Assembly: GCA_032718475.1 (NCBI GenBank)
Contig: JAUCBJ010000122.1
Location: 51,122-115,121, forward strand
Direction of reading: 5' to 3'
Length of the DNA: 64,000 bases
Source: Nemertoderma westbladi
Lineage: Eukaryota; Xenacoelomorpha; Nemertodermatida; Nemertodermatidae
How positions within the stretch are numbered: the first letter of the stretch is position 1; every line of letters begins with the position of its first letter. The notes beneath the pieces are model-generated. The model saw only the letters and a program-made list of their open reading frames with translations. It did no database searches and was not told the origin of the DNA. Shown here in pieces: positions 9,424 to 20,527 of this stretch. The position numbers were made by a program, and so were the translations under genes.

Positions 9424-11457
9424 ATGATGGGAACATTTCCTGAAAATTTCATGAGATTTCATCTGGTAGTTCCGTTGTGATTTGAAATGTACCTTTATGT
9501 TTAAAAAAACACAAAAAATGGTTTTATAGAAAAAGCCAGTGAAAGTTTTCAAACTATGCTGGTGGCTGGTCAAAAATAAAAAAGTACACCATCTGGCTAA
9601 AATTTTCATTTTCATTTTCTAAAATTTCCGCTGTTAGTTTTCGCGTTAGACCTACTATAGACTCTGTCTGTCTGTTTCAGTATAAGCAAGTTGACGACCT
9701 AAACTTAAATTTTAACGCTATGAAGGTTTCTTTGCCGGGGATTTCATTATCGATGTCAGATATCATGTTTGACTTCATTTGGACTGTATGCAACTGAGTC
9801 TGTCTTTCCTTTTGTCTGTCTGATGCCAGTCTGTCACAAAATAAGCAAACAAAACCGTCAAAATATATGTTTTTCAATGGGTATTTTCCTGGTCAGTGAT
9901 TTTTGTAATGTTAGTTTTTGTGCGTCCAAATTTTTGACAGACACCCACAGACAAACTGACATACATACATACAGGCAGTCTAAATACCAACAAACATTAA
10001 AGCTGACATCAGAAATGAAATAAACACCCAGAAAACCCTACACAATGATTATTTTACCTAAGTGCTGTGCTTCATTTTATATTTGACTGACAATGAACTG
10101 ACAATCCAGAGACAAAAAGACCCACAGATTTCGACAAATGTTAAAACTAACATTGGTAATAATAATCTTTGGGGTAGAAAACCCCCATAACAAGCTAAAC
10201 TTATATTCATGTTGTGTGCTTCCTACATTTTTACTCAGTCAGGTAAACTGGCAGGCAGACAGACATTCAGACAGTAAGTGATTATGCTATAACTTGACAA
10301 TTACAATTTCTGAAATCTTTACAGAAAGAATTTCCCGCACATTATACGAATGCGTCCCTACTACTACTACTAGGATCGGCATGCTACATTGCAGCTGCAT
10401 TTTTAAGAATGCTGTGCCGGCTTGTCGACAAAATTGCGCCACCACAACTCCCTATCACCCATGACATTTGCTAGATATCCGCATCTTCAAGGCCAGTGTC
10501 CTTTAAGATGCGTCTCAAGAAAGTCATGGGCTGTCCACCATGCTTATTCACTTCATGAGGTTGCCAAAGTACAAGATTATGTACTGGCTGGTCCTCACGG
10601 CAAAAGCAACGTCCTACAAAGCGGGGGCGATTTTATTCTAGTGTCAAGCTTGGGGAACCAATGAGACACCTCCAATGTTATATAGTGCCTGATTGGAGAT
10701 GTGTGCATTGTACCTGACACAATGAACCCGGCGTAGCATTCTTGTGAATGTGCCATCCAGAGATTTGGTGTCCTCAGCAGTTAGAGCCCAGCATGGAACG
10801 TAGATTACAACGACATGTCGATTCCATAAATAAAGATAAATTATTACAAGCTTGCTAATCAGATTCCAATTGTAACTTATTCTCAGTAATAAATAAACCT
10901 ACGAGCTAATAAATCTAATAGTTGCAGTTCTATGTTGATTGTGTAAATAATGATATAGCTATTATCAATCACTCAGTCAGGCTCAGATACGTCCTTAGTC
11001 GACTATAAAGTAAATGAAGTGTTGAAAAATTATGATAGGAGTAACACCATCAATAGACTGTGGATTATATTACTCCACAGTTAGTCACGTTTTGAACTAA
11101 TTAAAGCCAGCTAAAGCGGACATGGAATCTGTATTTAACTCTGACTGCCTTAAAAATGCAAATAATGATTTATAATGGCTTGTCTTTTTAGCTCGTTTTT
11201 GGTGCATGGCTCTATTGGCTACGTGCCATTGTTTCTTTTGAAATTTGCATTAATTCCTTTAGTCAAAGATAAATTAGGTAGTTTTTCAAACTCCTATAAT
11301 TACCGTTTATTGTTTTCTAAAACAGCCTGTCATATGTGTCGTTTCTATAGGTCACTTGATTTTACATACTGGGCCTCGACCTAAATTATTTGCTACAATA
11401 GACTAGGAAGCACGGGAATTTTGCTAGCTATGTCAGCTTTGGTAGCAGGTGCCTTAA
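9424..11457. repeat. 2.03-kb direct duplication, right copy (empty TTAA site)
   Basis: Second copy of the 4595-6651 block. It ends at GGTGCC-TTAA (11454-11457) and continues straight into host sequence (GAGCCGG), so this copy represents the site without the transposon. Short open frames at 9769-10023, 10422-10664 and 11175-11384 are matched by equivalent frames in the left copy, and I regard all of them as non-coding. Confidence 0.9.
10359..10803 (-). repeat. LINE 3' fragment, minus orientation, inside the right duplicated block
   Basis: Duplicate of the fragment at 5555-6003, carried along by the segmental duplication and not by a second retrotransposition. In the same open stretch it differs by about eight codons out of 80, giving a rough age for the duplication. 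Confidence 0.75.
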
Positions 11458-11894
11458 GAGCCGGTTTCATAAGTGCAGTTGTCTTAAGAACAGATGTCAT
11501 AAGAAAAGATGTGATAAGAGCTGCCGTCGTCATAAGAACTGAATGCTTAATTATTAACATCAATATTAAAATGCTTATTGTTATGGTTATTGATTTACTT
11601 AATATCCATTCCATGTATCTATCCAGCAGCCTTAAATCTCAGAACATTAAATTTGAATGGTATTTCAAATTATACAGGGGTTCCATATAAAAGGTGTATG
11701 GTGAAGTATCACTCAGAAAAGTTATTATTCAAGTTTCAAGTAAAAATTGTTTCTACTCTTATGACACTCTCTGCAATTTCTGCTCTTAGGACACTCTATA
11801 CCATATCCATTTCCATATCCCATTGCTCATTATACATTAACACGTCCGTGGGGCCTTTGCGCAACACGAGGCTCAGTTATGAGATACAAATTAA
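11458..11894. other. Degenerate short repeats, no gene
   Basis: 11460-11560 holds an imperfect series of about 15-bp words built on CATAAGA/CTTAAGA. The remainder up to the MITE has no recognisable feature. Confidence 0.4.
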
Positions 11895-12975
11895 CCCTAT
11901 CTGGCCCGGGCTATTTTACAACGTAATTGGCCCGGGGGGGGGTCATTTTAGAAATTGTTTAGATATTGGCTCAAAAATTTCAATTTTGATTGTATAAGGG
12001 TTTTCGAGGTCGCTGATCACGATGACACTAGTTAGAAATATTTCCGGTACTGCAAACCCAATTTTTGTGCCATTCTGGTGCCCCAGAACGAAAAGTACAA
12101 GTAGCACAAAATTATAAACTGTTATTTTTTGCGATTTGTTTGGTAATTCTGAGGCTTTACTGGTTTTTAAGGTCGCTAATCACGATACACCTCGTTAAAA
12201 ACAATATGTCGTAACGCATTTATAATTTTTGGTGCTTGTCTGGTGGGACGAAAAATGCAAGTAGCATAAAATTTCAAACGGCAAAAAACGAATTTGGTTG
12301 GATAATACGATATTTTTGAGTGTCTGTCATATTCGTGACCAGCGTCCCAGTAAACCCATAATATCTAACAATCAGGTTAATTTGGTGATGATTTTGTATT
12401 ATCAAATGTGTTCTACTTGTACTTTTCGTGCCACACATTGACACATATCCAAAAATGTCATAATCAACAATGTACGATATATTTCAATGTCATTCTTAAT
12501 CAGCATCCTAAAAACCTATATGGTGATTCAATTGAGTTGATTTTGTGGTGATTTTTCATTATCATATTTTCACTACTTGTTTTTTCGTGCCCCAGAGGGC
12601 GAATTGAAATTTACCAACAATTTTCTCGAAAATTATATTTTAAAGTTAGTTAGTTATTTTAAAGTAGTTCTATAAACGTGATAAGGATTCAAAAAGCCGC
12701 TATATACTGCAAATAAGTTTATTTTAGTGAGTTTATTGTGAGTTTAGTGAGTTTATTTTAGCACGAAAAATACAGATGGGTCCAGAAAGGGACCATAGCA
12801 CGAAAACTAACATAGCTATGTAAATGGCTTTTTCGCTGTTGGATAGCCCATTAAATTTTAGGAAAAGTCACTAAATTTCGGTTTTCCCAACAAACCTGAC
12901 TGAAAGATACAGATGATTTACAAAACCATTTATAAAATGCCCCCCCCCCCCCCCCCCCCCCCGGGCCAAATAGGG
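11895..12975. mobile_element. Non-autonomous TTAA-flanked (piggyBac-type) element, 1081 bp
   Basis: It is flanked by TTAA at 11891-11894 and 12976-12979. The ends are inverted: CCCTATCTGGCCCGGG on the left and CCCGGGCCAAATAGGG on the right. There is no coding frame. Inside, words related to CGAAAAGTACAAGTAGCA occur in both orientations (about 12078, 12248, and inverted at about 12410 and 12568), and GGTCGCTGATCACGAT recurs at 12010 and 12170. A 23-base C run (12940-12962) abuts the right end and a G run (11934-11942) lies near the left end. TIR sequence differs from the autonomous element at 6652, so that transposase is not clearly its partner. Confidence 0.8.
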
Positions 12976-12979
12976 TTAA

Positions 12980-13691
12980 AATTAAACAATTCTATCACAA
13001 AGTCCGTCAATAAATCGAAGAAGAGGCGAAGGTTCCTCCCCTTCAACACTCCTCTTAATCTGCACCACCCCTATTACCGCTTACTTGAGTGAGTAGTGGT
13101 GAGGTTGAACTGGTTCCCATCTAGGTACTGTAATAGCAAACGCGCCATGGAATGGGGGAGCTGGAAGTATAGGGTGTGGAGAGACGGGACATTTTAGTAA
13201 GTTAATTACGTTTAGATCAATTAAAAACACATTTCTTAAAGTAAATCACTTAAAGTAATTAAAAACTATAATGGTATGGAGATTACAGCTATATAATTTT
13301 TAAGTATATTTATTTAAATCTTATTCTAGCAAATAATTAATTTACATTAAAGGGCAGGTTGAAAATGATGTTTTTACCCTAATCAACTTAATTATTAACT
13401 AATTAACTGAATTTATCTTACCTTCTCGAAGGCCACACGTAAACTTTGCCAAGCAACATGAGTACCAAGTTTGGTTAGATTTCATCAAGGATCGACTTGG
13501 ATTATTGGGATATTAACGTTCAAATGTGGACACAACAGAACAGCAGAACAACAGACATACAATTGAGTTAGTGGTACCCGTATGCTAAGCACGCTTACTT
13601 TAGTGGCTTGCCCCACAATATCAATACATTTAATTTTAATTAGTGATTTGAATCACAAGAAGAAGTATCTAAAATTTGATTATTTACTCAC
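12980..13691. other. Intron sequence, nothing recognised
   Basis: AT-rich intron 3 sequence of the nidogen-like gene between the MITE and exon 3. The word TGGCTTGCCCCACA at about 13600 has relatives near 18510 and 37120, suggesting a short old repeat. Nothing else is visible. Confidence 0.4.
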
Positions 13692-13937
13692 CTTCACAAG
13701 TAATACCATTTCCTGTCCATCCATCATAGCATTCACATTTAAAATTCCCATCAGTGTTGATGCAACGAGCCTCTGTGTGACAAATATCGACTTCAGTGTC
13801 ACATTCATTGATGTCTTCACATAATTCAATCCCATCCCCTTGGTAACCCTCATTGCAATAACAACTTTGAAATTGGCACTTTGCGTAGCGATGACAGTCA
13901 TAATTAGCGCTACATTCTCGATGAATATCATCAATAT
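13692..13937 (-). CDS. Nidogen-like gene exon 3: EGF + calcium-binding EGF pair
   Basis: A 246-nt exon with acceptor ATGTTTCAG (ending at 13938) and donor GTGAGT (13691-13686). It is phase 1 on both sides, so it can be duplicated or skipped without shifting frame. It encodes two complete EGF modules: one starting ECSANYDCHRYAKC and a calcium-binding one starting EDINECDTEVDICH, with the usual six cysteines each. The first module shares its NYDCHR and GYQGDG signature with the exon at 1-152. In nidogens and hemicentins such EGF modules follow the G2F domain. The exon joins in frame to exon 2 (16648-16804) and to the exon at 1-152. Confidence 0.88.
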
Positions 13938-14446
13938 CTGAAACATATAATAAGCGGTAACCTTTAGACAGTAATATTTGAGATCAATTATCAATCGGTT
14001 GACCTCAGTGTACAATATATTGCATTGTAACAATTGTACTGTAGGAAGGTTCTACAGTATGACATGGCAATGTACTTTATCTCACTGTTGCAATTTTTGT
14101 GCAATGTAACATTAAATAAACAATAAATAGAACAATAAACTAGCGAATACCAGATAACCCAATTCACATTGTTTTAACACACTCTATATCTACTCTATTC
14201 TCTGAACAAATCGCACATACTGTACACAAAGTCAATCCGCATAGAGTAACTACAAATCCTGGTTCCCTATTGGCTATCACTAATATGATAATAGGGGTTG
14301 ATTAGGTTACTGCACTCCTAGAGATCTGCAATAGATTTCAGCAATAACATGACAATGCAATATGACGTATAGTCACTGCAACCACGTGGTTTTACTAATA
14401 ATGTTGAGTTAAATTGGGATAATTAATCCACTAAGGATTATAATCC
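13938..14446. other. Intron 2, part distal to the array
   Basis: Sequence between exon 3 and the 74-bp array. Aside from the exon 3 acceptor and its pyrimidine tract, no feature is seen. Confidence 0.5.
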
Positions 14447-16665
14447 GCTACACCTATGAAACCGACTGTATCCGTAGTGGTTCAGCTTTTATGCGACTTA
14501 CCACCAGTAGCGCCCGCACTGCTACACCTATGAAACCTACTGTATCCGTAGTGGTTCAGCTTTTATGCGACTTACCACCAGTAGCGCCCGCACCGCTACA
14601 CCTATGAAACCTACTGTATCCGTAGTGGTTCAGCTTTTATGCGACTTACCACCAGTAGCGCCCGCACCGCTACACCTATGAAACCTACTGTATCCGTAGT
14701 GGTTCAGCTTTTATGCGACTTACCACCAGTAGCGCCCGCACCGCTACACCTATGAAACCTACTGTATCCGTAGTGGTTCAGCTTTTATGCGACTTACCAC
14801 CAGTAGCGCCCGCACCGCTACACCTATGAAACCGACTGTATCCGTAGTGGTTCAGCTTGTATGCGACTTACCACCAGTAGCGCCCGCACCGCTACACCTA
14901 TGAAACCGACTGTATCCGTAGTGGTTCAGCTTGTATGCGACTTACCACCAGTAGCGCCCGCACCGCTACACCTATGAAACCTACTGTATCCGTAGTGGTT
15001 CAGCTTTTATGCGACTTACCACCAGTAGCGCCCGCACCGCTACACCTATGAAACCGACTGTATCCGTAGTGGTTCAGCTTGTATGCGACTTACCACCAGT
15101 AGCGCCCGCACCGCTACACCTATGAAACCGACTGTATCCGTAGTGGTTCAGCTTGTATGCGACTTACCACCAGTAGCGCCCGCACCGCTACACCTATGAA
15201 ACCGACTGTATCCGTAGTGGTTCAGCTTGTATGCGACTTACCACCAGTAGCGCCCGCACCGCTACACCTATGAAACCTACTGTATCCGTAGTGGTTCAGC
15301 TTTTATGCGACTTACCACCAGTAGCGCCCGCACCGCTACACCTATGAAACCTACTGTATCCGTAGTGGTTCAGCTTTTATGCGACTTACCACCAGTAGCG
15401 CCCGCACCGCTACACCTATGAAACCTACTGTATCCGTAGTGGTTCAGCTTTTATGCGACTTACCACCAGTAGCGCCCGCACCGCTACACCTATGAAACCT
15501 ACTGTATCCGTAGTGGTTCAGCTTTTATGCGACTTACCACCAGTAGCGCCCGCACCGCTACACCTATGAAACCTACTGTATCCGTAGTGGTTCAGCTTGT
15601 ATGCGACTTACCACCAGTAGCGCCCGCACCGCTACACCTATGAAACCTACTGTATCCGTAGTGGTTCAGCTTTTATGCGACTTACCACCAGTAGCGCCCG
15701 CACCGCTACACCTATGAAACCTACTGTATCCGTAGTGGTTCAGCTTTTATGCGACTTACCACCAGTAGCGCCCGCACCGCTACACCTATGAAACCTACTG
15801 TATCCGTAGTGGTTCAGCTTTTATGCGACTTACCACCAGTAGCGCCCGCACCGCTACACCTATGAAACCTACTGTATCCGTAGTGGTTCAGCTTTTATGC
15901 GACTTACCACCAGTAGCGCCCGCACCGCTACACCTATGAAACCTACTGTATCCGTAGTGGTTCAGCTTTTATGCGACTTACCACCAGTAGCGCCCGCACC
16001 GCTACACCTATGAAACCTACTGTATCCGTAGTGGTTCAGCTTTTATGCGACTTACCACCAGTAGCGCCCGCACCGCTACACCTATGAAACCTACTGTATC
16101 TGTAGGGGTTCAGCTTTTATGCGACTTACCACCAGTAGCGCCCCCACCGCTACACCTATGAAACCGACTGTATCCGTAGTGGTTCAGCTTGTATGCGACT
16201 TACCACCAGTAGCGCCCGCACCGCTACACCTATGAAACCTACTGTATCCGTAGTGGTTCAGCTTTTATGCGACTTACCACCAGTAGCGCCCGCACCGCTA
16301 CACCTATGAAACCTACTGTATCCGTAGTGGTTCAGCTTTTATGCGACTTACCACCAGTAGCGCCCGCACCGCTACACCTATGAAACCTACTGTATCCGTA
16401 GTGGTTCAGCTTTTATGCGACTTACCACCAGTAGCGCCCGCACCGCTACACCTATGAAACCTACTGTATCCGTAGTGGTTCAGCTTTTATGCGACTTACC
16501 ACCAGTAGCGCCCGCACCGCTACACCTATGAAACCTACTGTATCCGTAGTGGTTCAGCTTTTATGCGACTTACCACCAGTAGCGCCCGCACCGCTACACC
16601 TATGAAACCTACTGTATCCGTAGTGGTTCAGCTTTTATGCGACTTACCACCAGTAGCGCCCGCAG
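14447..16665 (-). repeat. Minisatellite of 30 x 74 bp, each unit carrying the exon 2 splice donor
   Basis: Thirty head-to-tail units of exactly 74 bp. Read in gene orientation, each unit is the last 17 nt of exon 2 (TGCGGGCGCTACTGGTG), the donor GTAAGT, and 51 further nt of intron. The array overlaps the true exon end at 16648. Two unit types co-vary: type A (CCTACTG with CTTTTATG, plus-strand spelling) and type B (CCGACTG with CTTGTATG). Units 6, 7, 9-11 and 24 are B; units 1 and 16 are A/B hybrids; unit 23 has extra changes. Identity between units is very high, so the array is young or homogenised. Confidence 0.97.
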
Positions 16666-16804
16666 TGCCTTTCCACCGTACCGCTCTTCTTCTGCGAACA
16701 TCTTCTTCGTAATACGCCGTTATTTGGTTCATCGCCATCCAACTACCCCGTAGAGGTTGAGATGCCATGCACTCATTGAACGTCACTCTCATATCCATTA
16801 TAAT
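16648..16804 (-). CDS. Nidogen-like gene exon 2: end of G2F domain and linker
   Basis: A 157-nt exon too short for simple frame searches. Acceptor GTTATAG ends at 16805, and donor GGTG-GTAAGT lies at 16647. It begins in phase 0 with IIMDMRVTFNECMASQPLRG and ends in phase 1. The RVTFNEC segment matches the last strand of nidogen G2F domains (the QTITFQEC region of vertebrate nidogen-1), followed by the usual linker with a tyrosine-rich strand (ITAYYEED) and a basic stretch. It therefore completes the G2F fold begun in exon 1, and its end phase fits exon 3. Its last 17 nt and its donor are the seed of the adjacent 30-copy array. Confidence 0.82.
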
Positions 16805-17207
16805 CTATAACGTAATAATATACCAGTACGCAGTCTAGTTATAAATGTACAATTATTGTGGGAATTCAAATACTGAAAATCATATTGTCTCATTTTTTTA
16901 ACTCAATAGTTAGAAGAGGATGTACATAATTGTAGAAATTTATACTGCGGTTGACTTTATACGGCGGGTGAGAATTGTTTCTGGTGTACAGTAAATGAAT
17001 AGGCCCGTTACCGGTACACCTGCTACATGTCCCGTCCTCGCCACTTACCTGTACTTTCATTGTACTGACCGGTGTTACGATTAAGCCTACAATACCGTCC
17101 ATGAGACTAATCATATAATAGGCCTTAGTGCCTTTATGAAAAAACCAGTAAATTAATGCAATATCTACCCAAATTATAAATTATATTTTTATCTCAATCT
17201 TCCTAAC
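16805..17207 (-). other. Intron 1 of the nidogen-like gene
   Basis: A 403-bp intron between a GTTAGG donor (17207-17202) and the GTTATAG acceptor. Reading through the donor gives an in-frame stop after 8 more codons, at 17181. A 74-codon open frame at 16890-17114 lies inside it and shows no family resemblance. Confidence 0.7.
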
Positions 17208-17951
17208 CTCATACTTCTTATGTACTTCACCAGATAGTGTTCTGATCGTGATGTAACGTTTACCTTTCCCGGTAACTAATCCCTCTGATACATGACGATA
17301 CGAATCAGTATAACTATGAACTGTTACGTTAGTAGCGGCGTCACGTTCTGGAATTTTTCCTTTAACGCTCATGGTTGTCCCTATAACATATTCGGGGTTG
17401 TTTCCATTTCCATTGAATGTTGTCAGACCTTCGAAAACACACTGGAAGTTGATATGATATTCCGGCATTCCAACATAGCGAATGGTTCCAGAAGCTTTTG
17501 CGAATCCTCCAGTTAAACGGTATCCGTTATTCCTTTTGGTGGTTAACCCAATGGCCATCCACAGGGTTGGACTCTGGAATATCTCCAACGGAGTGATCGC
17601 GTAGCCACTCACTATCTCCATCTCGTTATTCCGTCCCCCACTCAGCGAGGTGTATATTGAGTCGTCGATAAGATATACCAAGGAACTAAAGCTGGATCCT
17701 GTGAGGACCTCATCGTTGATATCTATATCTATGGTACCGTGGATCCAGAGCTTAGGATCGCTAGAGTCAATCTCAAAGCATTCGGTACCGTTTCCTGTTT
17801 GCGGCAATACACATTGGCAGCAGCCACCGTCACACACTGCTAAGTCACTACATTTAGAAGAGCCACAATATTTCTGTCCTGTTCCTAATGTGATTATCAC
17901 CCCGATAATAACAAATGAGGCATAGAATTTAATGGCCCAGAAGTTGATCAT
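17208..17951 (-). CDS. Nidogen-like gene exon 1: signal peptide, EGF, G2F domain
   Basis: The first coding exon (248 codons, ATG at 17951) of a secreted basement-membrane-type protein. Residues 1-25 form a hydrophobic signal peptide, ending near TLGTGQ. Residues 29-58 form a compact EGF-like module with six to seven cysteines (CGSSKCSDLAVC...CCQCVLPQTGNGTEC). From about 66 on is a G2F domain, the 11-stranded barrel of nidogens and hemicentins that binds perlecan and collagen IV in vertebrates. WIHGTIDIDI, a GYRLTGGFAK stretch and VKGKIPERD sit in the expected order. The frame stays open to a stop at 17181, but the GAG-GTTAGG donor after residue 248 joins exactly in phase to exon 2, which supplies the missing last strand. 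The unspliced 256-residue reading is therefore less likely. Confidence 0.85.
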
Positions 17952-18865
17952 CTTTGTAATTTATAATTCCAACAGTAATAATTATAATATAAATAAATAA
18001 TCTACAATTATCTAGAATTTGTGAGTTAGCTTAGGATGTTAGGATCTTTATGGCAATTTTCAATAATAATAAAAACAAGTATTATTAATATAATGTAATA
18101 CCTAAATTTACAATTTGTTTAATTTTAACAATACAAATACAATTTTAATAATTAATTTTAGTAAGTATAAATATTAATTAAGTATCTTCTTAGAATCTTT
18201 CAGGTTTTATTTGTCATATTTTAGGAATATCTTTGAAATTCATATAAAGGTATGCAATTAATTACATAACGGTGGAAAATGCCACTTTTAAACACTTCAA
18301 AATTTAAACATTTCATACCTTAACAACACGAGTGGGGCCTTCGTGCAACAAAAGCTGCAAGCCATTATGACAATTATTCCTAATTATATCTTGGTTTCCG
18401 ACACACATCCTGAACCCCCCCCCCCCCCCCCCCACCCCCCTCCTTGGGCCACAGACTTTTAGAAAACAAACGGCCTTAGTATAATTATAACAGTTCGCTG
18501 ATGGCTCGCAGTTTAGACTCGCCCCACATTTCTTACATGTAAATGAATAGTGTAATAAAATTATTCATCAAGGGTTCATATTGGATACAACGTTATTTCA
18601 TTTTCATGTAATACGTAATTTGTTCCTAAAACTTAGAATCTGTAATCGGTAACTCAACCGACACACCTACGCGGCTCAGCGATTCCTGATTCGGTTCGTC
18701 TAGCGAGTGGTCCCGTCTACCGCTCGATCGGTTCCGGTCCGCTCGGTTATATTCACGAGCGGTTTGGCGTCGGCGAGATGACCCAGACACGATTTCATCG
18801 CCCTGTATTAGGCCTACCGCTACCACCTTCAGCAACCGGGTCACCTCAGCAACCGGACGGTTCAA
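17952..18865. other. Upstream region of the nidogen-like gene; poly-C tract
   Basis: Presumed promoter side of the minus-strand gene. It is very AT-rich close to the ATG, without a convincing core element. An uninterrupted C run lies at 18415-18433. 18340-18350 (GTGGGGCCT...GCAACA) resembles the sequence left of the MITE at 11850. The stretch 18640-18790 is distinctly GC-richer and may belong to the SINE that follows. Confidence 0.4.
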
Positions 18866-19140
18866 ACTTGGTGTAGTGGTTGCATTGAATTCACATCTCC
18901 TGTAGGTTGTGGGTTCGATCCTCACATGGGCCAGGGCAGTTTTCGTTTCGGCACTAATGCTTTAAAGGGACCAGCCAGGGCGCATCTCTGCCTTGCATCC
19001 TTAAGTGGTAGCTAAATAAGTACTAGAGTTTCCTCTGGGGAGTAAAGTTCTGGCGGGACCGCACTGGAAATAAGTCGTCAGACTTTGTGCGTAATCCCTG
19101 GCCTAGCGGCCGAAGAAAATTTACTTTTTACTTCTTTTTT
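18866..19140 (+). repeat. tRNA-derived SINE, plus orientation
   Basis: A box TGGTGTAGTGGTTG at 18869-18882 and B box GGTTCGATCC at 18912-18921, then a body ending in GGCCTAGCGGCCGAAG and a T-rich ACTTTTTACTT tail near 19140. The tail sequence recurs at 36735-36772 (TCTAACGGCCGAAGG), showing that this is a family. Confidence 0.75.
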
Positions 19141-19650
19141 TCACGTCCTACACCTGCCGGTTACTTTCCAGCAAAGAGACTATGTTGGATGACTGCTGGT
19201 CTGGTGTTTACAGTGTACTGCATTCGTGAACATGTAATTTACGAAGTGCTTTATTACTGATTGTTTGCGGATAACAGATCTACTACCGCCATACTGCTCG
19301 ATAAATCTGATATCCCTCAAAATTCGGTGTACGGGATATAAAGTAAATCGCAGGTATTTCTGTTCAACAATTTATATACCGCCGGGAAATAAAGACAAAT
19401 TCGCCTATAATTCTAAAATAAAAGCAATAAAATGCTTTAATTCTTTAGATAGATCATCTGTGAGATTTTTCGATTTTTTTTTATAATATCTTTTTAATTT
19501 TAAATTAATCATAAATGTAATTTAATATCAAATATCTTTAAGTAAAATTATAAATTAAAAAAAATAAGCTTGTGTGTTTCTATTTATATGTTAAATTACA
19601 ATCACAAACAAAATCGTCCCTGGCAATAATATTTGAGAACATGTTTTAAC
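19141..19650. other. Intergenic, nothing recognised
   Basis: AT-rich sequence leading into the 34-bp array. A 73-codon open frame at 19265-19486 has no recognisable feature. Confidence 0.4.
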
Positions 19651-20527
19651 GGCCGTACTTATACTTATTATTAGTAATAGTAACGACCATACTTATACTT
19701 ATTATTAGTAATAGTAACGGCCGTACTTATACTTATTATTAGTAATAGTAACGACCGTACTTATACTTATTATTAGTAATAGTAACGGCCGTACTTATAC
19801 TTATTATTAGTAATAGTAACGACCGTACTTATACTTATTATTAGTAATAGTAACGGCCGTACTTATACTTATTATTAGTAACAGTAACGGCCGTACTTAT
19901 ACTTATTATTAGTAATAGTAACGGCCGTACTTATACTTATTATTAGTAATAGTAACGACCGTACTTATACTTATTATTAGTAATAGTAACGGCCGTACTT
20001 ATACTTATTATTAGTAATAGTAACGACCGTACTTATACTTATTATTAATAATAGTAACGGCCGTACTTATACTTATTATTAGTAATAGTAACGGCCGTAC
20101 TTATACTTATTATTAGTAATAGTAACGGCCGTACTTATACTTATTATTAGTAATAGTAACGGCCATACTTATACTTATTATTAGTAATAGTAACGGCCAT
20201 ACTTATACTTATTATTAGTAATAGTAACGGCCATACTTATACTTATTATTAGTAATAGTAACGGCCGTACTTATACTTATTATTAGTAATAGTAACGGCC
20301 GTACTTATACTTATTATTAGTAATAGTAACGGCCATACTTATACTTATTATTAGTAATAGTAACGGCCATACTTATACTTATTATTAGTAATAGTAACGG
20401 CCATACTTATACTTATTATTAGTAATAGTAACGGCCGTACTTATACTTATTATTAGTAATAGTAACGGCCGTACTTATACTTATTATTAGTAATAGTAAC
20501 GGCCATACTTATACTTATTATTAGTAA
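19651..20527. repeat. 34-bp minisatellite, left part (about 26 copies)
   Basis: Unit starts GGCCGTACTTATACTTATTA and ends TAGTAATAGTAAC. Variation is concentrated at two positions, giving GGCCGT, GACCGT and GGCCAT types that often alternate. The array continues after a LINE insertion at 20950. Confidence 0.97.

Noticed and set aside
14447-16665. CRISPR array
   Set aside because: The 74-bp units are contiguous without unique spacers, in a eukaryotic gene; it is a minisatellite.
17181-17951. A complete 256-residue single-exon secreted EGF-G2F protein
   Set aside because: The last G2F strand is missing from this reading, and an in-phase donor at 17207 with a matching exon at 16804 restores it; kept only as a possible alternative product.
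18866-18935. Genuine tRNA gene
   Set aside because: A and B boxes are present, but there is no cloverleaf with a clear acceptor stem and a SINE body follows directly; the same goes for 1090-1143 and 54258-54313.
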